From JAFGHJ01 sp964525555 (GTDB taxonomy: Bacteria > Hydrothermota > UBA3072): 64,000 nt of DNA. The stretch spans positions 62,001 through 126,000 of the forward strand of contig CAZGHN010000002.1 in the NCBI GenBank assembly GCA_964525555.1, given 5' to 3'. The notes beneath the pieces are model-generated. The model saw nothing but the letters and a program-made list of their open reading frames with translations, was not told the DNA's origin and ran no database searches. Below are positions 33,404 to 41,568 of this stretch, piece by piece. How positions within the stretch are numbered: position 1 is the stretch's first letter; each line of letters begins with the position of its first letter. The translations under genes and the position numbers were made by a program.

Positions 33404-33942
33404 GAAATACCTCCTTTTAGAGTGAACTCTGAAAGAACCTCATATATTGGGCCTTTTGGCGTTAGCGTGCTTTTAAAAAGAGTAACTTCGTGTATCGGAA
33501 AAGAATCAAAAGAGAAGTCGATATTTTCTGGTAAACTGAATTTTCCCTTCTTCACCCGTGCAAATGTTATATGAGGATTGAATTTTCTGTCCTCTTTTTC
33601 AATTCCAAGAGCAGAAACTTTATTTTCAATATTAGAGAATAACTGGGACAAAATATCTTTTCCTTCTTCTACTCCAATCCATAATATTTTGGCTTTTTTC
33701 GGATATGGGAAGGCTCCGACTCCTTTTAGGGAAACATTAAACGTCGGGAATTCTTTCTCTATTTCTTTCATGTTGTCTTCAATATACATTTGTTTGTCGG
33801 TTTCACCAAAAAATTTTAGCGTAATATGTAGGTTTTCTTTTTTAACCCACTTAACAAAAGAAGGGGTTTTGATTTCTCTTTGAAGAGATGAAATCGAATT
33901 TTTAGCTTGTTCCGGTATCTTAATTGCTGAAAACAGTCTTAT
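33400..33942 (-). CDS. thpR: RNA 2',3'-cyclic phosphodiesterase, apparent ATA start
   Basis: Translating upstream of the first ATG (33789) in frame gives RLFSAIKIPEQ and NLHITLKFFG, the beginning of the 2H phosphoesterase fold. The full 180-residue product then has both catalytic H-x-T motifs (His39/Thr41 and His124/Thr126 in NPHITFARV). No ATG, GTG or TTG exists in frame between 33942 and 33789. The expected Met precedes RLF at ATA 33942-33940, which shares a base with the pncC stop (TAATA, like the TAATG junctions elsewhere), with AAAGGAG 5 nt upstream. ThpR acts on 2',3'-cyclic RNA ends. It overlaps the transporter gene by 4 nt. Confidence 0.85.
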   Translation of the reverse strand: MRLFSAIKIPEQAKNSISSLQREIKTPSFVKWVKKENLHITLKFFGETDKQMYIEDNMKEIEKEFPTFNVSLKGVGAFPYPKKAKILWIGVEEGKDILSQLFSNIENKVSALGIEKEDRKFNPHITFARVKKGKFSLPENIDFSFDSFPIHEVTLFKSTLTPKGPIYEVLSEFTLKGGIS

Positions 33943-34424
33943 TATGTCTCCTTTAGAATCTCTTTTAGCATTTCTAATATATGTTTTCCTGTCAATTCTA
34001 TTATTTTTCTTCTGTTTCCCTTAAAATGTAATATATTAGTAATTATCTTATCGGGAATGTCAACTCCCAAGGTTATAGTTCCTACTGGTTTTTCCTTACT
34101 CCCTCCTGTTGGGCCAGCAATACCTGAGGAGGATATTCCTACATCGGTTTTTAGCAGTTTTTTTACCCCATGCGCCATTTCTCTGACGGTTTCTTCTGAA
34201 ACCGCTCCGAAATTCTTTATGGTAAGGGGAGAAACTGAGAGAAGCTCAATCTTTATTTTGTTAGAGTATGCGATAATTCCTCCAGAGAAATAATCGGAGC
34301 TGCCCGGAACAGATGTTAAAAGTGAGCTAATAAATCCACCTGTGCAAGACTCTGCTGCCGACAAAGTCCACCGTTTTTTTCGCAGCAAATTGCCTATATC
34401 TTCCACTAAGTTGGTTATACTCAT
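33942..34424 (-). CDS. pncC: Nicotinamide-nucleotide amidohydrolase (CinA C-terminal type)
   Basis: Protein of 160 residues equal to the CinA C-terminal domain alone: AAESCTGGFISSLLTSVPGSSDYF contains the catalytic Ser, GGIIAYSN and GISSSGIAGPTGGSKEKPVG complete the signature. It deamidates NMN for pyridine nucleotide recycling. Gene order pgpA-pncC(cinA)-thpR-recA is known in several phyla. The TAA stop overlaps the ATA of thpR by one base. Confidence 0.92.
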   Translation of the reverse strand: MSITNLVEDIGNLLRKKRWTLSAAESCTGGFISSLLTSVPGSSDYFSGGIIAYSNKIKIELLSVSPLTIKNFGAVSEETVREMAHGVKKLLKTDVGISSSGIAGPTGGSKEKPVGTITLGVDIPDKIITNILHFKGNRRKIIELTGKHILEMLKEILKET

Positions 34425-34429
34425 ATTCT

Positions 34430-34873
34430 TTATACAGGCATTATTGAATGAAGCACAAACAAGAAAATACTAGCCAATATTCCTGCAATAATATCGTCCA
34501 GCACAATGCCGAATTTTGCGTGTTCAGCTTTTTTTATAATAGGAAGTTTAAAAATATCGAAGAGCCGAAAAAGAACGATGCCAATGATAAAGGTAGATAG
34601 ATTTTTGTTGTGAAAAGCTAAAGTAACCATTAATCCTGTAATTTCATCAAGAGTGAACCACGACGGATCCTCCGAGAGATTAAAGGATAACAGTATACTT
34701 AGAAATAAAACACCGGCTAGTAGTATAAAATAGTAAGGAGAGGTCCAACTCATAAAGAAAAAAAGTAATAATCCTATTAATATAGAAGACCAAGTCCCTC
34801 CGCCTTTAATTTTACCCAGGAAAAAGGTGCTTCCGATAAATTCATGCCAAAATATAACCTTATTTTTTTTCAT
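34430..34873 (-). CDS. pgpA: Phosphatidylglycerophosphatase A
   Basis: Protein of 147 residues, membrane enzyme that dephosphorylates phosphatidylglycerophosphate. FLGKIKGGGTWSS near the start, FTLDEITGLMVTL and the C-terminal GIVLDDIIAGI carry the conserved acidic residues of the PgpA fold. Three to four helices. It overlaps the CheW-like gene by 14 nt, joining the chemosensory block to the lipid and recombination genes. Confidence 0.88.
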   Translation of the reverse strand: MKKNKVIFWHEFIGSTFFLGKIKGGGTWSSILIGLLLFFFMSWTSPYYFILLAGVLFLSILLSFNLSEDPSWFTLDEITGLMVTLAFHNKNLSTFIIGIVLFRLFDIFKLPIIKKAEHAKFGIVLDDIIAGILASIFLFVLHSIMPV

Positions 34874-35297
34874 TTTTTTTATTTAATTCTTTTACTGTCT
34901 TTTTTTGTTTTTCTGTTAATATTTTATCTAGTTGTACTTCAATAACAATTTTTTCCTTGAAAATGCCAAAACCGTTGAGGTATGGGAGGCAATATATTTT
35001 ATTGGATTTTTTATTCATATCAAATTCATATATACCCTTTACTCCTGAGATTACAAAAGCGCAATAATCTAGAGTAGAAGGAAGCAATAGAACTTGCTTT
35101 TTGGGTGTTTCTAAACCAAGAAGGTTCCAGAATCTTACAAGAGGGAATGTGCTGTTTCTATATTTGACTGAACCTCCTATCCAACCAGGGCTTTTGGGTA
35201 TTTTTTTTGTTTTCCCTAACTTACTTAAACCCTTGATTTGGTTAATGTTAATCCCAAAAAGGATTTTGTCTAAGCAGAATACCAAAATTTTATTCAA
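34860..35297 (-). CDS. CheW-like protein (short, divergent)
   Basis: Protein of 145 residues folding as a single CheW domain: ILVFCLDKILFGININQIKGL, IPKSPGWIGGSVKYRNSTFPLV and the terminal strand IVIEVQLDKIL. CheW couples chemoreceptors to CheA. It is more divergent than the CheW at 36953-37696. It follows the receptor gene with an 8-nt overlap; the Lys-rich tail after residue 130 overlaps pgpA. Confidence 0.75.
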   Translation of the reverse strand: MNKILVFCLDKILFGININQIKGLSKLGKTKKIPKSPGWIGGSVKYRNSTFPLVRFWNLLGLETPKKQVLLLPSTLDYCAFVISGVKGIYEFDMNKKSNKIYCLPYLNGFGIFKEKIVIEVQLDKILTEKQKKTVKELNKKNEKK

Positions 35298-36969
35298 TTT
35301 TTATATTAGCGCTTTCTTTTATTTTGTCTATTAATGATATTAAAGTGTGCACCCTTGTTTCGGTTTCCTCCATTGACGCGACCTGTTCTTCTGTTTCTTT
35401 TGATAATGATAGCGCCGCATCTACTTGTTTTTCGTTTAGCAATGAAAGTTTTTTTGTTGATTTCTTTATTTCATTAGTGGCAGTCGAGCTTTCTTGCAAT
35501 ATTCCAGATATTTGATCAGCCATATTTGTAGTCATTCCGATTGATTCTGAAATTTCTTTTAAATCTTCAGCGGTTTTCTGAATGATTGATTTGCTTTCTT
35601 CAAATATAGATATAGATTTTTCTGTAGACTCCACTATGGATTTTACTGCTTCGCTCATCCTTTTAATGTTTTCTTTTGTTTTCTCTAAATAGGAGGTGGA
35701 ATCATTTGACAATTTACGGATTTCATCTGCTATAACACTGAAGCCTTTGCTTTCCTCACCTTCTTTTCTTGTGGCTTCAATGGAAGCGTTGAGAGCTAAA
35801 AGATTTGTATCGTCTGATATTTGTTCCATTAAAGAATTAAACTCTTTAATTTCTTCAAAAGCGGAAGATAATTCCTCGAGACTTTTAGATCCTTCCTCGA
35901 TTTTTTGTACGAAATCATTTATTTTGTTAACTCCTTCTTCTGATTTTTGTTCTCCCGAGTTTGCCAGTTCTATCGATTTTTTAGAAGTGTTAAGCAAAGT
36001 TTTTATTTGTGATTCTATCTCGGAAGAAAGAGAGGAAAGGCCGTCGTTGCTTTTATTAACGGAGCTAATACTTGATTGACTTTCTTCTTTATTAGATAGA
36101 AATTCGTGTGCAGAATGGTCAATTTGTTTGGAAGAAGAAGAAATTCTTTGGATTCCACTTAATATTGCTTCTCCTTGAGTTCTCACATTATCAGCTGTAT
36201 CTTTGATGTTGGATATAGAAGAGACCGTTTTTTCTAGAAAAAGAGAAAGAGCCTCGTTTATACTTGACATTTCTTCTCCCAGAAGCACAATCCTTTTTTT
36301 CGGAATAGTAAGAGAATCATTTGTCATGTGTTCTATTCTTTGTTGTAAGTAAGTCACAGGATATTTTATTATTTTTATAAGTATCCAGACTGTTAAAGCA
36401 GGGAATAAAAGATAAATTAACCCATTCCAGGATTTCGTGATAATGTATCCAGTAAAACCCGAAAAGATTATTGCCGGAATAGTTAATAGTAAAATTTGTT
36501 GAGATATGTTTAGATTCTTGATTCTTGTATTTTCAAGATTTTTGTAATAAGGCATGAGGAGAAGTAAACTTAGGTAGTAAATAAAGCTCAATTCGATTAA
36601 CCCTATAGGTAAAGTGAGAAGACCAATTTTAAGTATATTTGTTGTGGTTGTAAGTTTTAGTAAGGGATTTAGAATTAAAATTGATATGAAAATAAGAACG
36701 CTAAAATTCAAAGATGCGTGTATTGCAGATAGTAATGGTGTGTATAATAGGGTCCTTTCATCGTTGTTCGCAATTGCTTTCTTTAACCTGAATTCCTGAT
36801 AAAAATAAAAAAAACAGATCAAAGACAGAGAGATTGCTAGAATAGAATAAAAAAAATTTCTGTTGTATTCCATGGGTATCGTCCACATTATGAAAGAAAA
36901 AACAAGCGGTATTCCTATTATAAAACTTACAACAGAAGAGATTAAAGCAAATTTATTTGATAACTTCAT
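35290..36969 (-). CDS. Methyl-accepting chemotaxis protein with polytopic membrane input domain
   Basis: Protein of 559 residues. The first 210 contain about six membrane helices in place of the usual periplasmic ligand domain. The rest is a long helical hairpin; the tip EQISDDTNLLALNASIEATRKEG matches the receptor tip that binds CheW/CheA, and Ser/Glu-rich stretches on both sides are likely methylation sites. No C-terminal pentapeptide for CheR/CheB tethering. The sensor may perceive membrane state rather than a soluble ligand. It lies between two cheW genes with overlaps of 17 and 8 nt. Confidence 0.9.
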   Translation of the reverse strand: MKLSNKFALISSVVSFIIGIPLVFSFIMWTIPMEYNRNFFYSILAISLSLICFFYFYQEFRLKKAIANNDERTLLYTPLLSAIHASLNFSVLIFISILILNPLLKLTTTTNILKIGLLTLPIGLIELSFIYYLSLLLLMPYYKNLENTRIKNLNISQQILLLTIPAIIFSGFTGYIITKSWNGLIYLLFPALTVWILIKIIKYPVTYLQQRIEHMTNDSLTIPKKRIVLLGEEMSSINEALSLFLEKTVSSISNIKDTADNVRTQGEAILSGIQRISSSSKQIDHSAHEFLSNKEESQSSISSVNKSNDGLSSLSSEIESQIKTLLNTSKKSIELANSGEQKSEEGVNKINDFVQKIEEGSKSLEELSSAFEEIKEFNSLMEQISDDTNLLALNASIEATRKEGEESKGFSVIADEIRKLSNDSTSYLEKTKENIKRMSEAVKSIVESTEKSISIFEESKSIIQKTAEDLKEISESIGMTTNMADQISGILQESSTATNEIKKSTKKLSLLNEKQVDAALSLSKETEEQVASMEETETRVHTLISLIDKIKESANIKIE

Positions 36970-37696
36970 CTATTTTCTCCTTAAAAGATTGAATTTGTTT
37001 ACCTTTTAATAAGCATTCTACATTTATTATACCGACAACGAATGATTTGTAAGTGTATCCTCCGGAAAAAAGTTGAGGGGGAAAGATATCTGGAAGAGGA
37101 AGTATTTCTTCTTTATGTATTTCAACAATTTCAGCAATTTGAGATACCTCAAAGCCCACGAGCTGATTGGATATTTCCACTACTATAACAGGTGTTTTTT
37201 TTTCGACAGGCGCTTCTTTTTTGATTCCGAAAAGATGGGCGAAGTCGACCACTGGAACTATAGTTTCTCTTATTTCTGCAATTCCGGATAAAAATTCAGA
37301 GAGCTGAGGAGTACGAGTCAATTTTATTTCTCTTTTGATTTCTTCTACACTAGAAAGAGGAATGCCGTAGAATTCTTCTTCAACTCTTACAATCATTATT
37401 TCGTCTTTTTTTTGTTTGTTTTTTTTCTGAGGGATTTTTGATTTAAATTCTTTTGGTTCTTGAGTTTTTTGCTGTGATGCTTCTGTTATATATTCTGTTT
37501 TTTTCTCGTTTCTTTGTTTTGTCGCTTTTCCTTCAAGTTGTTTTTGTTTTTCTTTAAACTCTTTCCTTTGAAGAGGTTTTGTTTGCGTGATTTTTACTTC
37601 TTTTTGTCTCTCTTTCTCTTTTGAGGTCGGCTTTTTCTTCTTAGGTTTTTGGTGCGATAATATTTTCTTAAAACTTATTTTTTTTCTTTTTTTCAT
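36953..37696 (-). CDS. CheW-like adaptor with long Lys/Gln-rich N-terminal extension
   Basis: Protein of 247 residues. Residues 1-95 are a disordered, strongly basic segment of Lys, Gln, Glu and Thr (KKRKKISFKKILSHQKPKKK). Residues about 98-240 form a CheW domain: IMIVRVEEEFYGIPLSSVEEI, GIAEIRETIVPVVDFAHLFG, VVEISNQLVGFEVSQIAEI, and a final GIINVECLL. Likely couples the adjacent receptor to a kinase. The basic tail could bind nucleic acid or acidic lipid. It adjoins the ExeA-like gene (0 nt) and overlaps the receptor gene by 17 nt. Confidence 0.87.
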   Translation of the reverse strand: MKKRKKISFKKILSHQKPKKKKPTSKEKERQKEVKITQTKPLQRKEFKEKQKQLEGKATKQRNEKKTEYITEASQQKTQEPKEFKSKIPQKKNKQKKDEIMIVRVEEEFYGIPLSSVEEIKREIKLTRTPQLSEFLSGIAEIRETIVPVVDFAHLFGIKKEAPVEKKTPVIVVEISNQLVGFEVSQIAEIVEIHKEEILPLPDIFPPQLFSGGYTYKSFVVGIINVECLLKGKQIQSFKEKIDEVIK

Positions 37697-38497
37697 TTAG
37701 ATTTCCAGATCTGCTGCTACAGATTCTATTATATCGGGTGGGATTTCCTTCCGATCTTCTGTTGCTCCAACGAAAAGAGCATTCTGAGCTATATTATTTA
37801 TTATTCGCGGGAGTCCTTTACTGACTGAGTAAAGCTTATCCAAACTTTTTTCAGTAAATATTTCTTTTTTACTTCCTGCTACTTTGAGACGATGTTTTAT
37901 GTATGCTTTGGTTTCTTTTTTCGTGAGAGGTTCAAGATGAAATCTTACGTTGACTCTTTGCTTTAATTGAGGTACTTTATCAATTCTGTTTTTCAATTCT
38001 GGTTGACCAAGCAGGACAAGATGTAGTAATTTTTCCTCAGGGGTTTCGAGATTTAAGAGAAGGCGTATTTCTCTAAAGGCGTCGAGGGAAAGTATCTGAG
38101 CTTCATCTATTAACCCAATAACAATTATATCTTTACTGTTAAAGTCCAACAATGTTTCCTCAAGCATATTTAGAACTAAGAGTTTGAATCGAGGTGTTTC
38201 TTCTACTCCTATTTTTTGTAATATGGTTTTTATAAGTTGGGTTGAAGAGAGTTTTGGGTTTCTTATTATGAAAGGTAAAGCATTTTGTTCTTCTAAGTTC
38301 TCTTTTAAAGCGTTGGCGAGATATGTCTTTCCACAACCAACTTCTCCTGTTACTAGCGTTAATCCGCCTTTTATTTCTGTAATGTTATATAAAAGTCTGG
38401 CGTAACCTTCCTCGAAACCGTCGCTATTATACAAAAAGTTTAAATCTGGCGTGTTGGAGAATGGTTTTTTCGTTAGATTCCAATACTCGTTAACCAT
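37697..38497 (-). CDS. ExeA/MshM-like AAA ATPase
   Basis: Protein of 266 residues: MVNEYWNLTKKPFSNTPDLNFLY is the usual ExeA/MshM opening, Walker A is VTGEVGCGKTYLANAL near residue 50, Walker B GLIDEAQILS, and a C-terminal lid SKGLPRIINNIAQNAL. In other bacteria such ATPases help place secretion or pilus machinery through the cell wall. No peptidoglycan-binding domain is attached. It overlaps the TPR gene by 8 nt, within the chemosensory block. Confidence 0.85.
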   Translation of the reverse strand: MVNEYWNLTKKPFSNTPDLNFLYNSDGFEEGYARLLYNITEIKGGLTLVTGEVGCGKTYLANALKENLEEQNALPFIIRNPKLSSTQLIKTILQKIGVEETPRFKLLVLNMLEETLLDFNSKDIIVIGLIDEAQILSLDAFREIRLLLNLETPEEKLLHLVLLGQPELKNRIDKVPQLKQRVNVRFHLEPLTKKETKAYIKHRLKVAGSKKEIFTEKSLDKLYSVSKGLPRIINNIAQNALFVGATEDRKEIPPDIIESVAADLEI

Positions 38498-39320
38498 CTA
38501 TTTCTTCCTGGGCTTTTTTAGCCCAAATATTATATTTATTTGTTTTTATTAAGCGTTCCCATATTTGATGACAGAGATTTTTCCTCCCCTGTTTTTGATA
38601 CGCTTTGCCTAAATAATAGTAAGCTTCGTATAAATTAGGCCCGACATTGATTGCTTTGTTTAAAAGTTCAACTGCGTCTTCGTACATTTCTCTTTCAAAA
38701 TAAACTAATCCAAGATAAAATAGGGAGTAGAGAACAGCTTGTTTGTTTTCCGCCTTTTTTTCAATAGACGATAGTTTTTCTATTGCTTCTCCATATAATC
38801 CTTTTTTGTGATTTATGTAGCCCAGGTTCGCATGAGCCATCTCATTGTGTGGATCCATGCTTAATACTTCTTGAAAAAGAAGGGAACTTTTATCGTATTG
38901 CTCAAGATGTATATAAGCCCATCCCAGTAGGTTATATACCTTTATGTTTTTTGGATCCATTTTTTTTGCGTCATTTAAAGTTTTTATTGCTTCTTTATAC
39001 TCACCGTTTACAATAAGATTCCATCCTTTATCGATTAATGTTGTTATGTTGACTCTGCTTGACTGAATTTTTGTTATGAATTCTGAGGATTCGGCTGTAT
39101 CACTATTTTTTACTGTTTGATTGTTTTCACTTACTTTGTTTTTATTTTTTTTTCTTATTTCATCCAATAAATTTTTTGTTCTCGTTTCAAGACCAAGAAT
39201 TTCTTCTTCTATTTTACTTATTGTAGATAAAACCGTTTTAAGTCTATCTTCATTTTGTATCTTATTCGCTATATTTGTTTTTTCAATCTCTGTTAATAAA
39301 GTCTTTATTTTTTCAAACAT
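38490..39320 (-). CDS. TPR-repeat protein
   Basis: Protein of 276 residues. The first 80 are a coiled coil (ISKIEEEILGLETRTKNLLDEI), the rest four to five tetratricopeptide repeats (GWNLIVNGEYKEAIKTLNDA, GWAYIHLEQYDKSSLLF, GYINHKKGLYGEAIEKL, GKAYQKQGRKNLCHQIW). It is probably a protein scaffold. It overlaps cheB by 8 nt and the ExeA-like gene by 8 nt. Confidence 0.85.
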   Translation of the reverse strand: MFEKIKTLLTEIEKTNIANKIQNEDRLKTVLSTISKIEEEILGLETRTKNLLDEIRKKNKNKVSENNQTVKNSDTAESSEFITKIQSSRVNITTLIDKGWNLIVNGEYKEAIKTLNDAKKMDPKNIKVYNLLGWAYIHLEQYDKSSLLFQEVLSMDPHNEMAHANLGYINHKKGLYGEAIEKLSSIEKKAENKQAVLYSLFYLGLVYFEREMYEDAVELLNKAINVGPNLYEAYYYLGKAYQKQGRKNLCHQIWERLIKTNKYNIWAKKAQEEIDG

Positions 39321-40329
39321 CGTTTTTAACCAGATCTATAAGTTTAGCAGCAATTTTATCAAAGGGAAGTATTATATCTACACAACCACTTTCTATAGCC
39401 GCTTTTGGCATCCCGTAAACGATAGAAGTATCTTTATCTTGAGCTATTACAAAACCTCCTCTCTTCCTTATATTTCTTACGCCTATAGATCCGTCTTTAC
39501 CCATTCCGGTAAGTACGACACCAATTAAGTTACCATCAAAGTTTTCAGAAGCAGAGTTCATTGTGATGTCTGCAGATGGACGTACACCGTGAAGAGCAGG
39601 TTTTTTGTTTAGTCTTATTTTACGGTCGTTGCTAAATACAAGGTGAAAATTACCGGGAGCTATAAAAGCTCTGCCTTTTCTAAGCGAAGTCCCGTCTTTT
39701 CCTTCCATAATTAAAATAAAGGATTGTTCGTTTAATCTTTTAGCGAAGACTTTTGTGAAGGTTTCAGGCATATGTTGCACCACAACTATTGGAGCAGGAA
39801 AATCTTTTGGGATTTTTTTCAATATAGAGGTTATTATTTTAGGGCCTCCTGTGGATGCCGCTATGATGACTAGGCTGTCATGCAGCTTTTGTTTGCTAGG
39901 ATTTATTTTTTTGTTTTTTTTTGCAACTGTAAGGTTTGCCTTTGAGGCTATCTTTACTTTTTTTATTATTTCCTCTTTCACTTCCCTTATATTAAGTGAA
40001 ATTGGCCCGCCAGGTTTTTCAACAAAATCAACAGCTCCTGCCAGAAGTGTTTCTATGGTCTTTTGTGCTCCTTTTTTAGTGTATGCTGATATCATTATTA
40101 TAGGTGTGGGACAGTTTTTCATTATTAGTTTTACGGCTTCAATCCCATCTATCCTTGGCATTTCTATATCCATAGTTATTACATCGGGTTTAAGAAGCAT
40201 TGCTTTGTTGATGCCTTCAAGTCCGTTACAGGCAGTATCCACTACATTTATTTCTGGGTCAGAATTTAAGATTTCGGAGAGGACCTTTCTCATAAAAGCT
40301 GAATCTTCGACGATTAGAACATCAATCAA
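39313..40329 (-). CDS. cheB: Chemotaxis methylesterase CheB
   Basis: Protein of 338 residues: receiver domain (1-120) with phospho-acceptor Asp in DVITMDIEMPRIDG and Lys in VEKPGG, then the methylesterase with catalytic Ser in AASTGGP, His in VVVQHMPETFT and Asp in LTGMGKDGSIG. It removes methyl groups from receptor glutamates and deamidates glutamines. The receiver needs a CheA-type phosphodonor, which is not encoded in this window. It overlaps cheD by 4 nt. Confidence 0.94.
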   Translation of the reverse strand: MIDVLIVEDSAFMRKVLSEILNSDPEINVVDTACNGLEGINKAMLLKPDVITMDIEMPRIDGIEAVKLIMKNCPTPIIMISAYTKKGAQKTIETLLAGAVDFVEKPGGPISLNIREVKEEIIKKVKIASKANLTVAKKNKKINPSKQKLHDSLVIIAASTGGPKIITSILKKIPKDFPAPIVVVQHMPETFTKVFAKRLNEQSFILIMEGKDGTSLRKGRAFIAPGNFHLVFSNDRKIRLNKKPALHGVRPSADITMNSASENFDGNLIGVVLTGMGKDGSIGVRNIRKRGGFVIAQDKDTSIVYGMPKAAIESGCVDIILPFDKIAAKLIDLVKNDV

Positions 40330-40808
40330 ATTATTTTCACTCCGGTTTTATACGAAGTTATATAAATTTTTCCATCGGATAACTGGAATTTTACAGATCT
40401 TCCGTAGTTACCACCTGTATCATGCGATATAATCTTTATTCCAAGGGTTTTTAAAACTTCCTTTCCTTTTACAACATTCCTTTTGCCGATAGAATTCTCT
40501 ATATCATCCATAAAGTCCTCAAACATTATTGCTCCGCCTATCATTTTTGCCACTAGATCTTTCTTGTTTGCGTTTGATTCTAACATTTTTTCTAAAAGAA
40601 GTTTGATCCCCGTATCTGCAAATTTCCCCTTTTTCTTTCCTCCCGGGTTTTCAGGAAGAATATAATGCAGCATGCCTCCAATTTTTTGTTTTTTGTCGTA
40701 GAGTGTTATTGCGACACAGGATCCAAGAGCTCGAGTTATGAGTTGTTTTGCGCCATTTGAAATTTTAAGATTACCTGTCTCTACGATTATTTCATTTGTT
40801 TTTTGCAT
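40326..40808 (-). CDS. cheD: Chemoreceptor glutamine deamidase CheD
   Basis: Protein of 160 residues. LGSCVAITLYDKKQKIGGMLHYILP has the catalytic Cys and His, and GGAIMF the third element of the active site. It deamidates receptor glutamines. It overlaps cheR by 17 nt and cheB by 4 nt, as expected for an adaptation operon. CheC, its frequent partner, is missing. Confidence 0.93.
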   Translation of the reverse strand: MQKTNEIIVETGNLKISNGAKQLITRALGSCVAITLYDKKQKIGGMLHYILPENPGGKKKGKFADTGIKLLLEKMLESNANKKDLVAKMIGGAIMFEDFMDDIENSIGKRNVVKGKEVLKTLGIKIISHDTGGNYGRSVKFQLSDGKIYITSYKTGVKII

Positions 40809-41568
40809 AAATTCTATCCCTTATGTTTACAGTTTTAAATAGTTTTTTTACGTTATTTGGTATAGTTTCGACTTTGCCTAGTACCAGGAATCCGTTTTCT
40901 TTCAAAGCTTCTGAGAAAGAATTTAAGATTTTTTCTTGAAATATCTTATTTAGATATATAAGGACATTACGGCAAACAATTAAGTCAAATTTGTTTTTAT
41001 ATTTTACATCCTTTAAATCAAGATTGCGAAATTCGACGGACCTTTTAATTTCCCGGGTTAAACGGTATCCTGTTTCGCATTTTTCAAAGTATTTAAGTTT
41101 ATAATATGAATGCATACCTGTTAAAGCAGCTTCGTCGTATATACCATCACAAGCTTCTTTTATTGATTCTTTATCTATGTCTGTCCCAAGAATTGAGTAA
41201 TTTATGTTAAGTTCCTTGCAAAGAATTGCAATTGCGTATGGTTCGGCACCGTTAGAACATCCGGCGCTCCATATTACAGGATTTTTAATGTAGGGAAGGA
41301 TATCCGTCTTTAAGGTTTCAAAAACAGTTTGATTTCTAAAGAAGCTAGTAAGATTTATGGTTAGTGCATTTTTAAGTTTATCCTTTTCTTCCTTGCTTGT
41401 TTTCAATAACGCAGCATAATCATTAAAATCATCTAGTCCGACTTTTCTCATTCTGGAGCGGACTCTTCTTACTAAAGGTTTTACCTTGTAATTTTCTGGA
41501 TGAAAGTCCATGAAATTTTTGATTACCGTGACGACTTTCCCGAAGTCTTCTTCTTCAAATTCCATCAT
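40792..41568 (-). CDS. cheR: Chemotaxis methyltransferase CheR
   Basis: Protein of 258 residues: helical N domain (NYKVKPLVRRVRSRMRKVGL), NLTSFFRNQTVFETL, SAM site IWSAGCSNGAEPYAIAI, and FDLIVCRNVLIYLN. It methylates receptor glutamates using SAM. No TPR domain is attached, though TPR proteins are encoded on either side. It overlaps the DUF4388 gene by 14 nt. Confidence 0.95.
   Translation of the reverse strand: MMEFEEEDFGKVVTVIKNFMDFHPENYKVKPLVRRVRSRMRKVGLDDFNDYAALLKTSKEEKDKLKNALTINLTSFFRNQTVFETLKTDILPYIKNPVIWSAGCSNGAEPYAIAILCKELNINYSILGTDIDKESIKEACDGIYDEAALTGMHSYYKLKYFEKCETGYRLTREIKRSVEFRNLDLKDVKYKNKFDLIVCRNVLIYLNKIFQEKILNSFSEALKENGFLVLGKVETIPNNVKKLFKTVNIRDRIYAKNK

Noticed and set aside
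33400..33789. Starting thpR at ATG 33789
   Set aside because: It would remove the first strand and one catalytic H-x-T motif that are encoded in frame upstream.
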